DNA of 64,000 nucleotides from Collinsella aerofaciens (GCA_008671135.1 RQAP01000026.1:3845-67844); one strand, 5' to 3'. Numbered from the stretch's first letter, positions 1 through 7,907 are shown. Program-made: numbers and translations. The notes: a model not told the origin generated them from the letters alone.

Positions 1-210
1 GATCGCGTTGTGGTTGAGGTGCTTGATCGAGGTGCCGGCTATTCTATCGATAAAACGAGCGAGCCGGTCGCATCCGAGGAACGCGGCCGTGGTATCAAGC
101 TTATGCGTATGCTCGTCGATAACGTGGAGGTTGCTCGTCGTACGGACGGCGCCGGCACGCGCGTGCAGATGGTGAAGCTGTTTAGCGGAGCGCTGGAATC
201 GTGTGCCTAG
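1..210 (+). CDS. RsbW/SpoIIAB-like anti-sigma factor kinase, C-terminal part
   Basis: Open from the first base of the window, so the N-terminus is missing; 69 residues remain. The visible part carries the G1-like box DRGAGYSI, a G2-like box GRGIKLMRMLVD and the closing strand GTRVQMVK, which together are the C-terminal half of a GHKL (HATPase_c_2) ATP-binding fold. In this family the kinase phosphorylates an anti-sigma factor antagonist and sequesters an alternative sigma factor. The antagonist or sigma gene would lie outside the window. The fold is fairly sure; the exact partner cannot be told from a fragment. Confidence 0.7.
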   Translation, partial: DRVVVEVLDRGAGYSIDKTSEPVASEERGRGIKLMRMLVDNVEVARRTDGAGTRVQMVKLFSGALESCA

Positions 211-274
211 CCAATCGCTTTAACGCGTTTGGCTACTAAGAACATGCGGCAGACAAGTTTTTTGAAAAAAGTAC

Positions 275-303
275 TTGCGTCTTTTGGACAACTCGCGTAA
301 ATT
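275..303 (+). promoter_or_regulatory. Promoter of the first tRNA cluster
   Basis: TTGCGT at 275-280 and TAAATT at 298-303 with a 17-bp spacer, ending 12 bp before the tRNA. The same arrangement, with similar flanking A/T tracts, precedes the copy of this tRNA at 2662. Confidence 0.6.
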
Positions 304-315
304 AATAACCTGCAA

Positions 316-391
316 GCGGACATGGCTCAGTTGGTAGAGCACAACCTTGCCAAGGTTGGGGTCGCGGGTTCGAGCCCCGTTGTCCGCTCCA
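316..391 (+). tRNA. tRNA-Gly (GCC), copy 1
   Basis: 76 nt cloverleaf with encoded CCA. Acceptor GCGGACA pairs with TGTCCGC, D-arm GCTC/GAGC, anticodon stem CAACC/GGTTG with loop TTGCCAA, so the anticodon is GCC. Identical in sequence to the copies at 542 and 2662. Confidence 0.97.
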
Positions 392-401
392 TTGCATTTC
401 C

Positions 402-424
402 GGACCGTTTAGGCGGTCCTTTTT
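402..424 (+). terminator. Hairpin with T-run between tRNA-Gly and tRNA-Cys
   Basis: GGACCG / CGGTCC stem with a 6-nt loop followed by a run of Ts (420-424). It would terminate or process the transcript between the two tRNAs. Confidence 0.55.
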
Positions 425-425
425 C

Positions 426-499
426 GGCGAAGTGGCCAAGTGGTAAGGCAGAGGCCTGCAAAGCCTTTACCCCCGGTTCGAATCCGGGCTTCGCCTCCA
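426..499 (+). tRNA. tRNA-Cys (GCA)
   Basis: 74 nt with encoded CCA. Acceptor GGCGAAG pairs with CTTCGCC; the anticodon loop CTGCAAA reads GCA. T-arm loop GTTCGAAT is normal. It begins two bases after the T-run of the preceding hairpin. Confidence 0.97.
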
Positions 500-508
500 G
501 GCAACATC

Positions 509-533
509 CGGGCGCTCCGGCGCCCGTTTTGTT
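509..533 (+). terminator. Terminator-like hairpin after tRNA-Cys
   Basis: CGGGCGC TCCG GCGCCCG perfect 7-bp stem with a TCCG tetraloop, followed by TTTTGTTTT. Confidence 0.7.
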
Positions 534-541
534 TTACATAT

Positions 542-617
542 GCGGACATGGCTCAGTTGGTAGAGCACAACCTTGCCAAGGTTGGGGTCGCGGGTTCGAG
601 CCCCGTTGTCCGCTCCA
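542..617 (+). tRNA. tRNA-Gly (GCC), copy 2
   Basis: Identical over all 76 nt to the copy at 316, including the encoded CCA. No separate promoter is obvious in the short gap after the preceding hairpin, so it may be read from the upstream promoter. Confidence 0.97.
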
Positions 618-625
618 AACGCAAC

Positions 626-656
626 AGCCCGGCTACCACGGTAGCCGGGCTTTTTT
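626..656 (+). terminator. Strong terminator closing the first tRNA cluster
   Basis: AGCCCGGCTACC / GGTAGCCGGGCT perfect stem (12 bp including the closing pairs of a tight loop) followed by TTTTTT. Confidence 0.85.
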
Positions 657-795
657 GTATCCATCGCATGGGCTCGAGCCCGAGAGGGGGCGATCGTTTT
701 GGGGCGTGGCTGTGGCGTTGTTTGCCGCGAATGTCCACTTTGGGCGTATCATCGTGGGCATCTCGCATAACCTCGTTGCAAGGGAGATACGCCCC

Positions 796-2529
796 ATGGC
801 TACAGAAAAGTCTTCTTCGCGCTCATGGATGTCCGATGCCGCGATCTATCAGATCTACCCGCGCTCGTTTAAGGATTCGACTGGTTCGGGTCTGGGCGAT
901 ATCGCGGGCATTACCCAGCAGATGGACTATCTTGAGCGGCTGGGTATCGAGGCCATCTGGCTGAGCCCGTTTTACCCTTCGCCTCTTGTTGATGGCGGCT
1001 ATGATGTGGCGGACTACTGCGATGTCGACCCACGTCTCGGCTCGCTTGACGACTTCGATGACATGATCGCTGCGGCTCACGCGCGCGGCATCAAGGTCAT
1101 CGTCGACATCGTGCCCAACCATTCATCCAACCAGCACCCCTGGTTCAAAGCCGCTCTTGCCGCCGGCCCCGGATCGCCCGAACGCGCCCGTTATATCTTC
1201 CGCGATGGTCGCGGCGAGCATGGCGAGCTGCCTCCCACCAATTGGAATGCCAACTTTGGCGGCCCCGCATGGACGCGTGTTGCGGACGGTCAGTGGTATC
1301 TGCACATGTTTACGCCCGAGCAGCCGGACTTTGACTGGTCATGCCCTGAGGTTCACGCGCTCTTTTGCGACGTCCTGGCGTTTTGGAGCGATCGAGGCGT
1401 CGACGGCTTTCGCATTGATGTGGCGCAGGGTCTCGCCAAGGATCTCGACCGCGATGACCTCGACCGGTGGCATCTCGCCGAGGGCGATGACATGGTTGAC
1501 GACGGCACCCATCCGCTGTGGGACCGCAATGAGGTCCACGAGATCTATCGCGAGTGGCGCCGCGTGTTCGACCGCTATAATCCGCCGCGCAGTGCCGTTG
1601 CCGAGGCGTGGGTGCTGCCCGAGCGCCAGTATCTCTACGCGCGTCCCAGCGAGCTTGGCCAGACATTCAACTTTGAGTTTGCCAAGGCCACTTGGACCTA
1701 TGATGACATGCACACTGCAATCGAGAAGGGCTTGAAGGCAGCCGTCGAATCCGATTCCGCCTCGACCTGGGTACTCTCCAACCACGACGTGCCGCGCGTG
1801 GCGACACGCTATGCCCTGCCGCAAATCAAGGCGACGCGCTACCACCAGATTGCGCTCGACTGGCTCTTGCGCGACGGGTCGTCTTATGACGAGGACCGTG
1901 AACTCGGCGAGCGCCGCGCGCGGGCGGCCCTTTTGCTTGAGCTGGCGCTTCCGGGTTCGGCATACGTGTATCAGGGTGAGGAGCTCGGCCTTTTTGAGGT
2001 GGCTGATATCCCGTGGGCTGCACTCGAAGACCCTGCTGCGACCAATACGCACGGACCGAAGCGTGAGAAGGGGCGCGACGGCTGTCGTGTGCCCCTGCCG
2101 TGGGTGGCGGCGGACGATCCCGCGCAGGGCGGATCGTTTGGGTTTTCGCCGGCAGACGCCGATGCGGCGCCCCATCTGCCGCAGCCTGCATGGTTTTCCG
2201 ATTATGCTGCCGATAGGGAAGAAGTGGACCCGACATCGATGCTTGCGCTCTATCGTGACGCCCTCTGGCTGCGGCGCAAGCTGCGCGGGTGCGCCAACGA
2301 TCTTGCGTGGCTCGATCTTGACGGGCGCACCGGTCTTGCGGATGGTGCCGAGGGCGCTGAGGGCGGCGTCATCGCCTATCGCCGCGATAACGGCTGGGCG
2401 TGTGTGACGAACTTCGGTGCAGCACCCGTGGAGCTGCCGGCGGGCAGGGTCCTGCTCACCTCATCACCGCTTGCAGACGGCAGGCTCGCGCAGGACAGCT
2501 CTGCCTGGATCATGCTCGGTGAGATGTAG
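796..2529 (+). CDS. GH13 alpha-glucosidase (oligo-1,6-glucosidase type)
   Basis: 577-residue cytoplasmic glycoside hydrolase that removes glucose from the non-reducing end of short alpha-glucans. All four GH13 blocks are visible: DIVPNH (residues 104-109), GFRIDVA with the nucleophile Asp208, the acid/base Glu270 in AEAW, and NHD (329-331). No signal peptide, so it acts on imported oligosaccharides. The ATG at 796 is chosen because AGGGAG lies 10 bp upstream and the GH13 domain starts at once (AIYQIYPRSF); the frame stays open further upstream only through the tRNA genes. GH13 subfamily 30 is likely but sub-specificity (alpha-1,4 or alpha-1,6) cannot be read from sequence alone. It stands alone, with no transporter next to it. 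Confidence 0.9.
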   Translation: MATEKSSSRSWMSDAAIYQIYPRSFKDSTGSGLGDIAGITQQMDYLERLGIEAIWLSPFYPSPLVDGGYDVADYCDVDPRLGSLDDFDDMIAAAHARGIKVIVDIVPNHSSNQHPWFKAALAAGPGSPERARYIFRDGRGEHGELPPTNWNANFGGPAWTRVADGQWYLHMFTPEQPDFDWSCPEVHALFCDVLAFWSDRGVDGFRIDVAQGLAKDLDRDDLDRWHLAEGDDMVDDGTHPLWDRNEVHEIYREWRRVFDRYNPPRSAVAEAWVLPERQYLYARPSELGQTFNFEFAKATWTYDDMHTAIEKGLKAAVESDSASTWVLSNHDVPRVATRYALPQIKATRYHQIALDWLLRDGSSYDEDRELGERRARAALLLELALPGSAYVYQGEELGLFEVADIPWAALEDPAATNTHGPKREKGRDGCRVPLPWVAADDPAQGGSFGFSPADADAAPHLPQPAWFSDYAADREEVDPTSMLALYRDALWLRRKLRGCANDLAWLDLDGRTGLADGAEGAEGGVIAYRRDNGWACVTNFGAAPVELPAGRVLLTSSPLADGRLAQDSSAWIMLGEM

Positions 2530-2620
2530 GGGCATCTCGCTGCGAGCCTGCGTTTGTTCGCGCCTTTCGTGACGACTGATGCCCTCGCGAGAGCGTCGCA
2601 AAACTTTTCAAAAAAAGTTC

Positions 2621-2649
2621 TTGCATAGGATGCGGGCATCACGTAAGAT
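2621..2649 (+). promoter_or_regulatory. Promoter of the second tRNA cluster
   Basis: TTGCAT (2621-2626), 17-bp spacer, TAAGAT (2644-2649), 12 bp before the tRNA. The preceding AAAACTTTTCAAAAAAAGTT resembles the tract before the promoter at 275, so the promoter seems to have been copied with the tRNA. Confidence 0.65.
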
Positions 2650-2661
2650 TAATCCTCGTAA

Positions 2662-2737
2662 GCGGACATGGCTCAGTTGGTAGAGCACAACCTTGCCAAG
2701 GTTGGGGTCGCGGGTTCGAGCCCCGTTGTCCGCTCCA
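2662..2737 (+). tRNA. tRNA-Gly (GCC), copy 3
   Basis: Identical to the copies at 316 and 542 over 76 nt, CCA encoded, anticodon GCC. Confidence 0.97.
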
Positions 2738-2740
2738 TTT

Positions 2741-2815
2741 GGGCGTTTAGCTCAGGGGGAGAGCGCTTCCCTGACACGGAAGAGGTCAGAAGTTCAAATC
2801 TTCTAACGCCCACCA
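2741..2815 (+). tRNA. tRNA-Val (GAC)
   Basis: 75 nt, CCA encoded. Acceptor GGGCGTT / AACGCCC; anticodon stem CTTCC/GGAAG with loop CTGACAC gives GAC. It follows tRNA-Gly by 3 nt and is clearly co-transcribed with it. Confidence 0.97.
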
Positions 2816-2823
2816 AATGTTCG

Positions 2824-2860
2824 CAGCTCAGAGGCTATGTCCTCTGAGCTGTTTTGTTTT
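2824..2860 (+). terminator. Terminator of tRNA-Gly/tRNA-Val
   Basis: CAGCTCAGAGG / CCTCTGAGCTG, 11-bp perfect stem with a 6-nt loop, followed by TTTTGTTTT. Confidence 0.85.
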
Positions 2861-3120
2861 GCTACCAAGCACGCCGTCAAATATGCCAGCAAATATTGAT
2901 CCAAGGTCCCCGTAGAGGTGCCGGCAGGTTGCATACGTCCTGGCCGACCGTGACCGCAACATGTTGGTCAAGCATAATCTTTTGGATTCTTTTGGCGTGA
3001 GCGGCTTGGTTTTGGTAGGATTTGTCAGCGGCTTGACTAAGGGGGTTTTATAACTGCCATGCAGGTAGCCGTGTTGGTAACGTTTTACCGACTTGCCAAG
3101 AACCCCTCATAATTAATGCG
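2861..3120. other. Non-coding stretch between tRNAs and the nrdD control region
   Basis: No start codon with a ribosome binding site opens a convincing frame on either strand, and no RNA family is recognised. There is a short GGTAACGTTTTACC dyad near 3076 that could be part of a weak hairpin. Nothing else is seen. Confidence 0.4.
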
Positions 3121-3154
3121 TCTGCAAAATAACTAATTGCTTTGACCTGCTGAA

Positions 3155-3170
3155 ACACTATATGTTGTGT
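3155..3170 (+). promoter_or_regulatory. NrdR box upstream of nrdD
   Basis: ACACTATATGTTGTGT matches the 16-bp NrdR box pattern (ACACWATATATWGTGT) at nearly every position. It touches the -35 of the proposed promoter at 3171. A degenerate second half-match lies around 3189-3204 over the -10. NrdR boxes normally occur as a pair about three helical turns apart; here the centres are about 34 bp apart. NrdR represses ribonucleotide reductase genes when dATP is high. Confidence 0.7.
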
Positions 3171-3200
3171 TTGACCTAAAAAAAGAATACAGGATATAGA
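3171..3200 (+). promoter_or_regulatory. Probable nrdD promoter
   Basis: TTGACC at 3171-3176 and TATAGA at 3195-3200, 18-bp spacer. It would start transcription near 3207, leaving a leader of about 220 nt before the nrdD ATG. Confidence 0.55.
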
Positions 3201-3426
3201 TGCCTCTTTGTCGTATGATAGATGGCGGACAGAGAACGAGGACCTTATTCGCCCCATTTGGATGGATCTTCGAGCCCCTTGATTGGCTGCGAGGATTGTC
3301 CGCATGAGGGCCTATGGTTTTCGAAAACACAGATTGCGCGACGGCGCCGCAAGACAGGGGCAAGCCCTGCCGGGCATCGTTTGGCTCTGAAGCGCAATAC
3401 GATTTCGACGCGAAAGAGGCAAGAGG
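3201..3426 (+). promoter_or_regulatory. Long nrdD 5' leader
   Basis: About 220 nt of untranslated leader. It contains a CAGGG/CCCTG hairpin near 3355 and G/C-rich complementary patches. I do not find the conserved boxes of cobalamin or other well-known riboswitches. Its length alone makes post-initiation control possible; function unknown. Confidence 0.35.
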
Positions 3427-5649
3427 ATGAAGATCATCAAGCGCAGCGGCACCGAGGTTGTCTTTGACATCGATAAGATTGTCAATGCCATCCGCGCCGC
3501 AAACTTGGAGGTCGAGGAGAGCTCTCGTCTTACCGACCGCCAGGTGGTTTACGCGGCACAAAACGTCGCCGAGGCATGCGAGAACGCGGGCCACACCGTG
3601 TCGGTCGAGGAGATTCAGGATCTGGTCGAGGACGAGATTATGCGTCTCGACTGCTACGAGGTCGCTCGCCATTACATCATCTATCGCTATGTTCAGAGCC
3701 TGAAGCGCCAGAAGAACACGACCGACGACAAGATTCTGTCGCTGATTGAGTGCAACAACGAAGAGGTCAAGCAGGAGAACTCCAACAAGAACCCGACCGT
3801 CAATTCCGTTCAGCGTGACTACATGGCCGGCGAGATCTCCAAGGACCTGACCCAGCGTGTGCTGCTGCCCCAGGAGATTGTGGATGCTCACAATGAGGGT
3901 CTGATTCACTTCCATGATTCGGACTACTTTGCCCAGCACATGCATAACTGCGACCTGGTGAACCTGGAGGATATGCTCCAGAACGGTACTGTTATTTCGG
4001 GCACGCTGATCGAGAAGCCGCACAGCTTCTCGACTGCCTGCAACATCGCGACGCAGATCATCGCTCAGGTTGCTTCCTCCCAGTACGGTGGCCAGTCGAT
4101 TTCGCTGACCCATCTTGCCCCGTTCGTCGAGGTGAGCCGTCAAAAGATTCGCGGCGAGGTCGCCCGCGAGCTCGAGGAGCTCGGCGTTTCCGCATCTCCC
4201 GAAAAGGTCCGCGAGGTTGTTGAGGACCGCCTGCGTGACGAGATCCGTCGCGGCGTTCAGACGATTCAGTATCAGGTCGTGACCCTTATGACCACGAATG
4301 GCCAGGCGCCGTTCGTGACGGTCTTTATGTATCTCAATGAGGCCCGTACGCCCCAGGAGAAGCATGACCTTGCCATGATTGTGGAGGAGACGCTTCGTCA
4401 GCGCTATGAGGGCGTTAAGAACGAAGCCGGCGTGTGGATCACCCCGGCGTTCCCCAAGCTCATCTACGTGCTCGAGGACGATAACGTTCACGAGGATTCC
4501 CCGTACTTCTACCTGACTCAGCTGGCTGCGAAGTGCACCGCCAAGCGCATGGTGCCCGACTACATCTCCGAGAAGAAGATGCGCGAGCTCAAGCTGTCGA
4601 AGGGCGAGACCGCGGGCAACGGCGACTGCTATACCTGCATGGGTTGCCGCAGCTTCCTGACGCCCGACCGCTCCGGTAACGGATTTAACAACGTGGCCAA
4701 CGCGCTGAACTATGACCCGAACAAGCCCAAGTACTACGGTCGCTTTAACCAGGGCGTTGTGACCATCAACCTGCCCGATGTCGCGCTGAGCTCGCATCAA
4801 GACATGGATAAGTTCTGGAAGATCTTCGACGAGCGTCTTGAGCTGTGCCACCGCGCCCTGCTGTGCCGTCATGAGCGTCTGATGGGTACGCTTTCGGATG
4901 CCGCACCGATTCTTTGGCAGTACGGTGCCCTCGCCCGCCTGAAGAAGGGCGAGACGATCGACAAGTTGCTCGTGGGCGGTTACTCCACCATTAGTCTGGG
5001 TTATGCCGGCCTGTATGAGTGCGTCAAGTACATGACGGGCCACAGCCACACCGAGAAGGAGGGCACGCCCTTTGCCATGGCCGTCATGCAGCGCATGAAC
5101 GACAAGTGCGCGGAGTGGAAGGCCGAAAGCGATATTGACTTCTCGCTGTACGGTACCCCGCTTGAGTCGACGACCTACAAGTTCGCCAAGTGCCTGCAGC
5201 GTCGTTTTGGCATCATCCCGGGCGTGACGGACAAGGGCTACATCACCAACAGCTACCACGTCCACGTGTCCGAGGAGATCGACGCATTCGACAAGCTCAA
5301 ATTCGAGGGTATGTTCCAGCAGCTTTCGCCGGGCGGTGCCATCTCCTACGTCGAGGTTCCCAACATGCAGGACAACCTCAAGGCTGTCATCCGCGTGATG
5401 CAGTACATCTACGACAACATCATGTACGCCGAGCTCAACACCAAGAGCGATTACTGCCAGGTGTGCGGCTACGACGGTGAGATCAAGATTGTCGAGGATG
5501 ACGGCAAGCTGGTGTGGGAGTGCCCCAACTGTGGCAATCGTGACCAGGAGAAGATGAACGTCGCCCGTCGTACGTGCGGCTACATCGGTACCCAGTTCTG
5601 GAACCAGGGTCGAACCGAGGAGATCCGCGACCGCGTGCTGCATCTCTAA
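3427..5649 (+). CDS. nrdD: Anaerobic (class III) ribonucleoside-triphosphate reductase
   Basis: 740 residues. Reduces NTPs to dNTPs with a glycyl radical, so it works only without oxygen. An N-terminal ATP-cone (about residues 1-95, KIIKRSGTEVVFDIDKI) senses ATP/dATP. Near the C-terminus a CxxC...CxxC zinc site (CQVCGYDG, CPNCGN) precedes the glycyl-radical loop RRTCGYIGTQFWNQGR. The radical is installed by NrdG, whose gene follows after 426 bp. The ATG is preceded by GGCAAGAGG. Transcription probably answers to NrdR through the box at 3155. Confidence 0.97.
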   Translation: MKIIKRSGTEVVFDIDKIVNAIRAANLEVEESSRLTDRQVVYAAQNVAEACENAGHTVSVEEIQDLVEDEIMRLDCYEVARHYIIYRYVQSLKRQKNTTDDKILSLIECNNEEVKQENSNKNPTVNSVQRDYMAGEISKDLTQRVLLPQEIVDAHNEGLIHFHDSDYFAQHMHNCDLVNLEDMLQNGTVISGTLIEKPHSFSTACNIATQIIAQVASSQYGGQSISLTHLAPFVEVSRQKIRGEVARELEELGVSASPEKVREVVEDRLRDEIRRGVQTIQYQVVTLMTTNGQAPFVTVFMYLNEARTPQEKHDLAMIVEETLRQRYEGVKNEAGVWITPAFPKLIYVLEDDNVHEDSPYFYLTQLAAKCTAKRMVPDYISEKKMRELKLSKGETAGNGDCYTCMGCRSFLTPDRSGNGFNNVANALNYDPNKPKYYGRFNQGVVTINLPDVALSSHQDMDKFWKIFDERLELCHRALLCRHERLMGTLSDAAPILWQYGALARLKKGETIDKLLVGGYSTISLGYAGLYECVKYMTGHSHTEKEGTPFAMAVMQRMNDKCAEWKAESDIDFSLYGTPLESTTYKFAKCLQRRFGIIPGVTDKGYITNSYHVHVSEEIDAFDKLKFEGMFQQLSPGGAISYVEVPNMQDNLKAVIRVMQYIYDNIMYAELNTKSDYCQVCGYDGEIKIVEDDGKLVWECPNCGNRDQEKMNVARRTCGYIGTQFWNQGRTEEIRDRVLHL

Positions 5650-5660
5650 TAACCATCCCA

Positions 5661-5798
5661 GGCCGCCCCGTAGCGAGGCCCCGGACCTTTACTCGCTATT
5701 TCGGACAGTCCTGGCTCACGACGGAGGCGCCACTGGCGCCTCCTGTTCGTGCGGAACTCATATCGAGCAAAGGTCCGGGGCCTCGCTACGGGGCGGCC
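5661..5798. repeat. 138-bp palindromic element with 30-bp perfect arms
   Basis: The left arm 5661-5690 (GGCCGCCCCGTAGCGAGGCC...) and the right arm 5769-5798 are exact reverse complements over 30 bp. Nested in the middle is a second perfect hairpin, GGAGGCGCCA / TGGCGCCTCC (5723-5743). No coding capacity and no clear target-site duplication. It could be a MITE- or REP-like element, or serve as a terminator for nrdD in RNA form, although no T-run follows. Confidence 0.75.
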
Positions 5799-5976
5799 AA
5801 GTTGACGTAGCTGAGATGCAGCTCGCGGTCTGCTCACTCCTCGAAGTTTTTAGCGGAAATAATTCGAGCTGCAGCAGCGATTGATTTGCAATGGCGGTTG
5901 AGCTGCAACAAAGTTTTTATTGGACCTCGAACCCTATACTCGATGTTCGCTTCGTTCATTGAGTTACCCTTTGCAT

Positions 5977-6060
5977 GAGGCCGGGACATATCGTCCCGCC
6001 CGCAGTTTCGCAGGCCGAAGGCCGAGAATGTTTGAGGACGGGATGATATGTCCCGACCTC
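5977..6060. repeat. 84-bp inverted repeat just before nrdG
   Basis: Arms of 22 bp with two mismatches: left GAGGCCGGGACATATCGTCC... (5977-5998) and right 6039-6060. The 40-bp spacer holds a smaller AGGCC/GGCCG stem. The right arm ends 15 bp before the nrdG ATG, so in RNA the hairpin would sit beside the ribosome binding site. Repeat-element versus regulatory origin is undecided. Confidence 0.65.
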
Positions 6061-6075
6061 CCGGGAGAGTTACCT

Positions 6076-6657
6076 ATGAACTACGCGAACATTAAGTATT
6101 TCGACATTGCTGATGGGGAAGGCGTTCGTACTTCTCTGTTTGTGAGCGGGTGCCGTCGTGGGTGCAAGAATTGCTTTAACTCTGTCGCGTGGGACTTTGC
6201 TGCGGGTGAGCCGTTCGATCGTGCCGTCGAGGACAAGATTATCGAGAGCCTCGACCATCCCTTTATCGATGGCCTGACGATTCTGGGCGGCGAGCCTATG
6301 GAGCCCGAGAATCAGGTGGGGCTTGTTGACTTTATCGAACGCGTGCGTGCGGCCTATCCCGCGGGGTCGGGCAAGACCATTTGGTGCTTTACCGGCGACG
6401 TGCTCGAGGAGCTTATGCCGGGCGGTCGCCATCATACCGAGGTGACGAACCGTATCCTGGCCTGCCTCGACATGTTGGTGGACGGCCCGTTCGTTCAGGA
6501 TTTGTACGATATCTCGTTGCGCTTTAGGGGCTCGAGCAATCAGCGCGTGATTGATATGAACGCCACGCGCGCCCGTGCTGTGCGCGAGGGCGTTGCGCTT
6601 TGTGATGCGGTTGAACTTTGGCGGGACGATCCAGTCTATTCGACCCATACTATGTAG
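6076..6657 (+). CDS. nrdG: Anaerobic ribonucleotide reductase activating protein (radical SAM)
   Basis: 193 residues. Uses S-adenosylmethionine and a [4Fe-4S] cluster to generate the glycyl radical on NrdD. The cluster motif CRRGCKNC (CX3CX2C) lies near residue 25, and GGEP (ILGGEP) follows as the usual radical-SAM glycine motif. The ATG at 6076 is chosen because GGGAGAG precedes it and the family start NIKYFDIADGEG follows at once. It is separated from nrdD by two inverted-repeat elements, so the two genes may not share one transcript. Confidence 0.93.
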   Translation: MNYANIKYFDIADGEGVRTSLFVSGCRRGCKNCFNSVAWDFAAGEPFDRAVEDKIIESLDHPFIDGLTILGGEPMEPENQVGLVDFIERVRAAYPAGSGKTIWCFTGDVLEELMPGGRHHTEVTNRILACLDMLVDGPFVQDLYDISLRFRGSSNQRVIDMNATRARAVREGVALCDAVELWRDDPVYSTHTM

Positions 6658-6723
6658 CTTGTGGCCGATGCCAAAGGGCGTGGTACCATAGCGCGAACGC
6701 AAAATCGGAAAAGTGAGGCCCAG

Positions 6724-7281
6724 ATGATCGATCAGGAAAAAGTCGAGGCCGCCATTAAGCTGTTGCTTGAGGGCATAGGCGAGGACCCAACTCGTGAGGG
6801 CCTGCTGGAGACCCCGGCGCGCGTTGCCCGTATGTATGGTGAGATCGCCGGCGGTATGGACCAGAGTGCCGAGGAGCACCTGTCCAAAACCTTTGCCGTC
6901 GCTTCGAACGATTTGGTTATCGAGCGCGACATCACGTTCTACTCGCTGTGCGAGCACCATTTGCTGCCGTTTTATGGCAAGGCCGCCATTGGCTATATCC
7001 CTAACGGTCGGGTGGCTGGGCTTTCCAAACTCGCCCGCACGGTTGAGGTTTATGCCCGCCGTCTGCAGCTGCAGGAGCAGCTGTGTGCGCAGGTTGCCGA
7101 CGCTCTCATGGATTATCTCGCTCCCCAGGGAGCGATTGTGCTCATGGAAGCCGAGCATATGTGCATGACCATGCGCGGCGTGCAAAAGCCCGGCACCAAG
7201 ACCGTGACGCTCGCTCGCCGCGGCGTCTTTGAGACTGATCCCGCGCTCGAGGAGCGGTTCTTTAGGATGCTGGGCCGTTAG
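6724..7281 (+). CDS. folE: GTP cyclohydrolase I
   Basis: 185 residues. Converts GTP to 7,8-dihydroneopterin triphosphate, the first step of folate synthesis. Zinc-binding Cys and His of CEHHLLPF and the Cys in EHMCMTMRG are present, as is the substrate loop KLARTVEVYARRLQ. Start at 6724 follows GTGAGG. The stop overlaps closely with the next ATG (7283), so it is co-translated with the HD protein. Confidence 0.96.
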   Translation: MIDQEKVEAAIKLLLEGIGEDPTREGLLETPARVARMYGEIAGGMDQSAEEHLSKTFAVASNDLVIERDITFYSLCEHHLLPFYGKAAIGYIPNGRVAGLSKLARTVEVYARRLQLQEQLCAQVADALMDYLAPQGAIVLMEAEHMCMTMRGVQKPGTKTVTLARRGVFETDPALEERFFRMLGR

Positions 7282-7282
7282 C

Positions 7283-7864
7283 ATGAGGGTCGTCAACGAC
7301 TTTACATCGAAGACCGATGAGGGGACGTCGCGTCGCGGCTTTATGGCTTCGGGCTTGGCTCCCTTTGGTGCCATGCCTCGCATTGATTACATTTGCGCCA
7401 ACGGGCTGTTCCGGCGGCACCTGGGTAACATTGCACAGTTGGAATCGGGGCGCATCTTCTGCCGCCACGGTATTGACCATCTTCTCGATGTCGCTCGCAT
7501 TATGTGGATCAAGAATCTCGAGGAACAGCTCGAATTTGACCGTGAGGTCATCTACGCCACGGCACTTCTTCACGATATCGGCAAAGATGAACAGTATGAA
7601 TCGGGTATATCCCATGATGTTGCAAGCGAACGCGTCGCTGATGCGATTCTCGGCGGCATGCCCGATGATGTGGCGTTTGAGCCGGCCGATGCCGCAGCCA
7701 TTAAGACGGCCATTCTGGGCCATCGAAAGCTGCGTGTGAACAGCCAACCGCTTGAGCGTCTGCTCTATGCAGCCGACAAAGCGTCGCGCGCCTGCTTTGC
7801 ATGCCCCGCGCGCAATGCTTGCAACTGGAGCGATGATAAAAAGAACCTGTCGATTCGCGTGTAG
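7283..7864 (+). CDS. HD-domain phosphohydrolase in the folate operon
   Basis: 193 residues. The HD metal site is visible as RHGIDH (about residues 68-73) and LLHDIGKD (about 96-103). A Cys-rich segment (CFACPARNAC) lies near the C-terminus. HD proteins usually hydrolyse nucleotides or phosphomonoesters. Its place between folE and folB, one base after the folE stop, suggests a pterin phosphate substrate; the known pathway needs a phosphatase exactly between these two steps. That role is an inference. An alternative start is the ATG at 7373 (MPRIDYIC). Confidence 0.75.
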   Translation: MRVVNDFTSKTDEGTSRRGFMASGLAPFGAMPRIDYICANGLFRRHLGNIAQLESGRIFCRHGIDHLLDVARIMWIKNLEEQLEFDREVIYATALLHDIGKDEQYESGISHDVASERVADAILGGMPDDVAFEPADAAAIKTAILGHRKLRVNSQPLERLLYAADKASRACFACPARNACNWSDDKKNLSIRV

Positions 7865-7907
7865 TTAGTTTGCGCGGTCGGGGTTCTAAACGAAGGAGAC
7901 GATCGCG

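Noticed and set aside
322..795. Frame extending the alpha-glucosidase through the tRNA cluster
   Set aside because: It would translate tRNA genes and terminators; the ATG at 796 with AGGGAG is the start.
3133..5643. Very long open frame antisense to nrdD
   Set aside because: High third-position G/C opens antisense frames in this genome; the product is low-complexity Val/Leu/Asp/His-rich with no ribosome site, and nrdD is certain.
5574..5837. Short frames on both strands across 5661-5798
   Set aside because: They are translations of the inverted-repeat arms, which is why both strands give PVARPRTF-type words.
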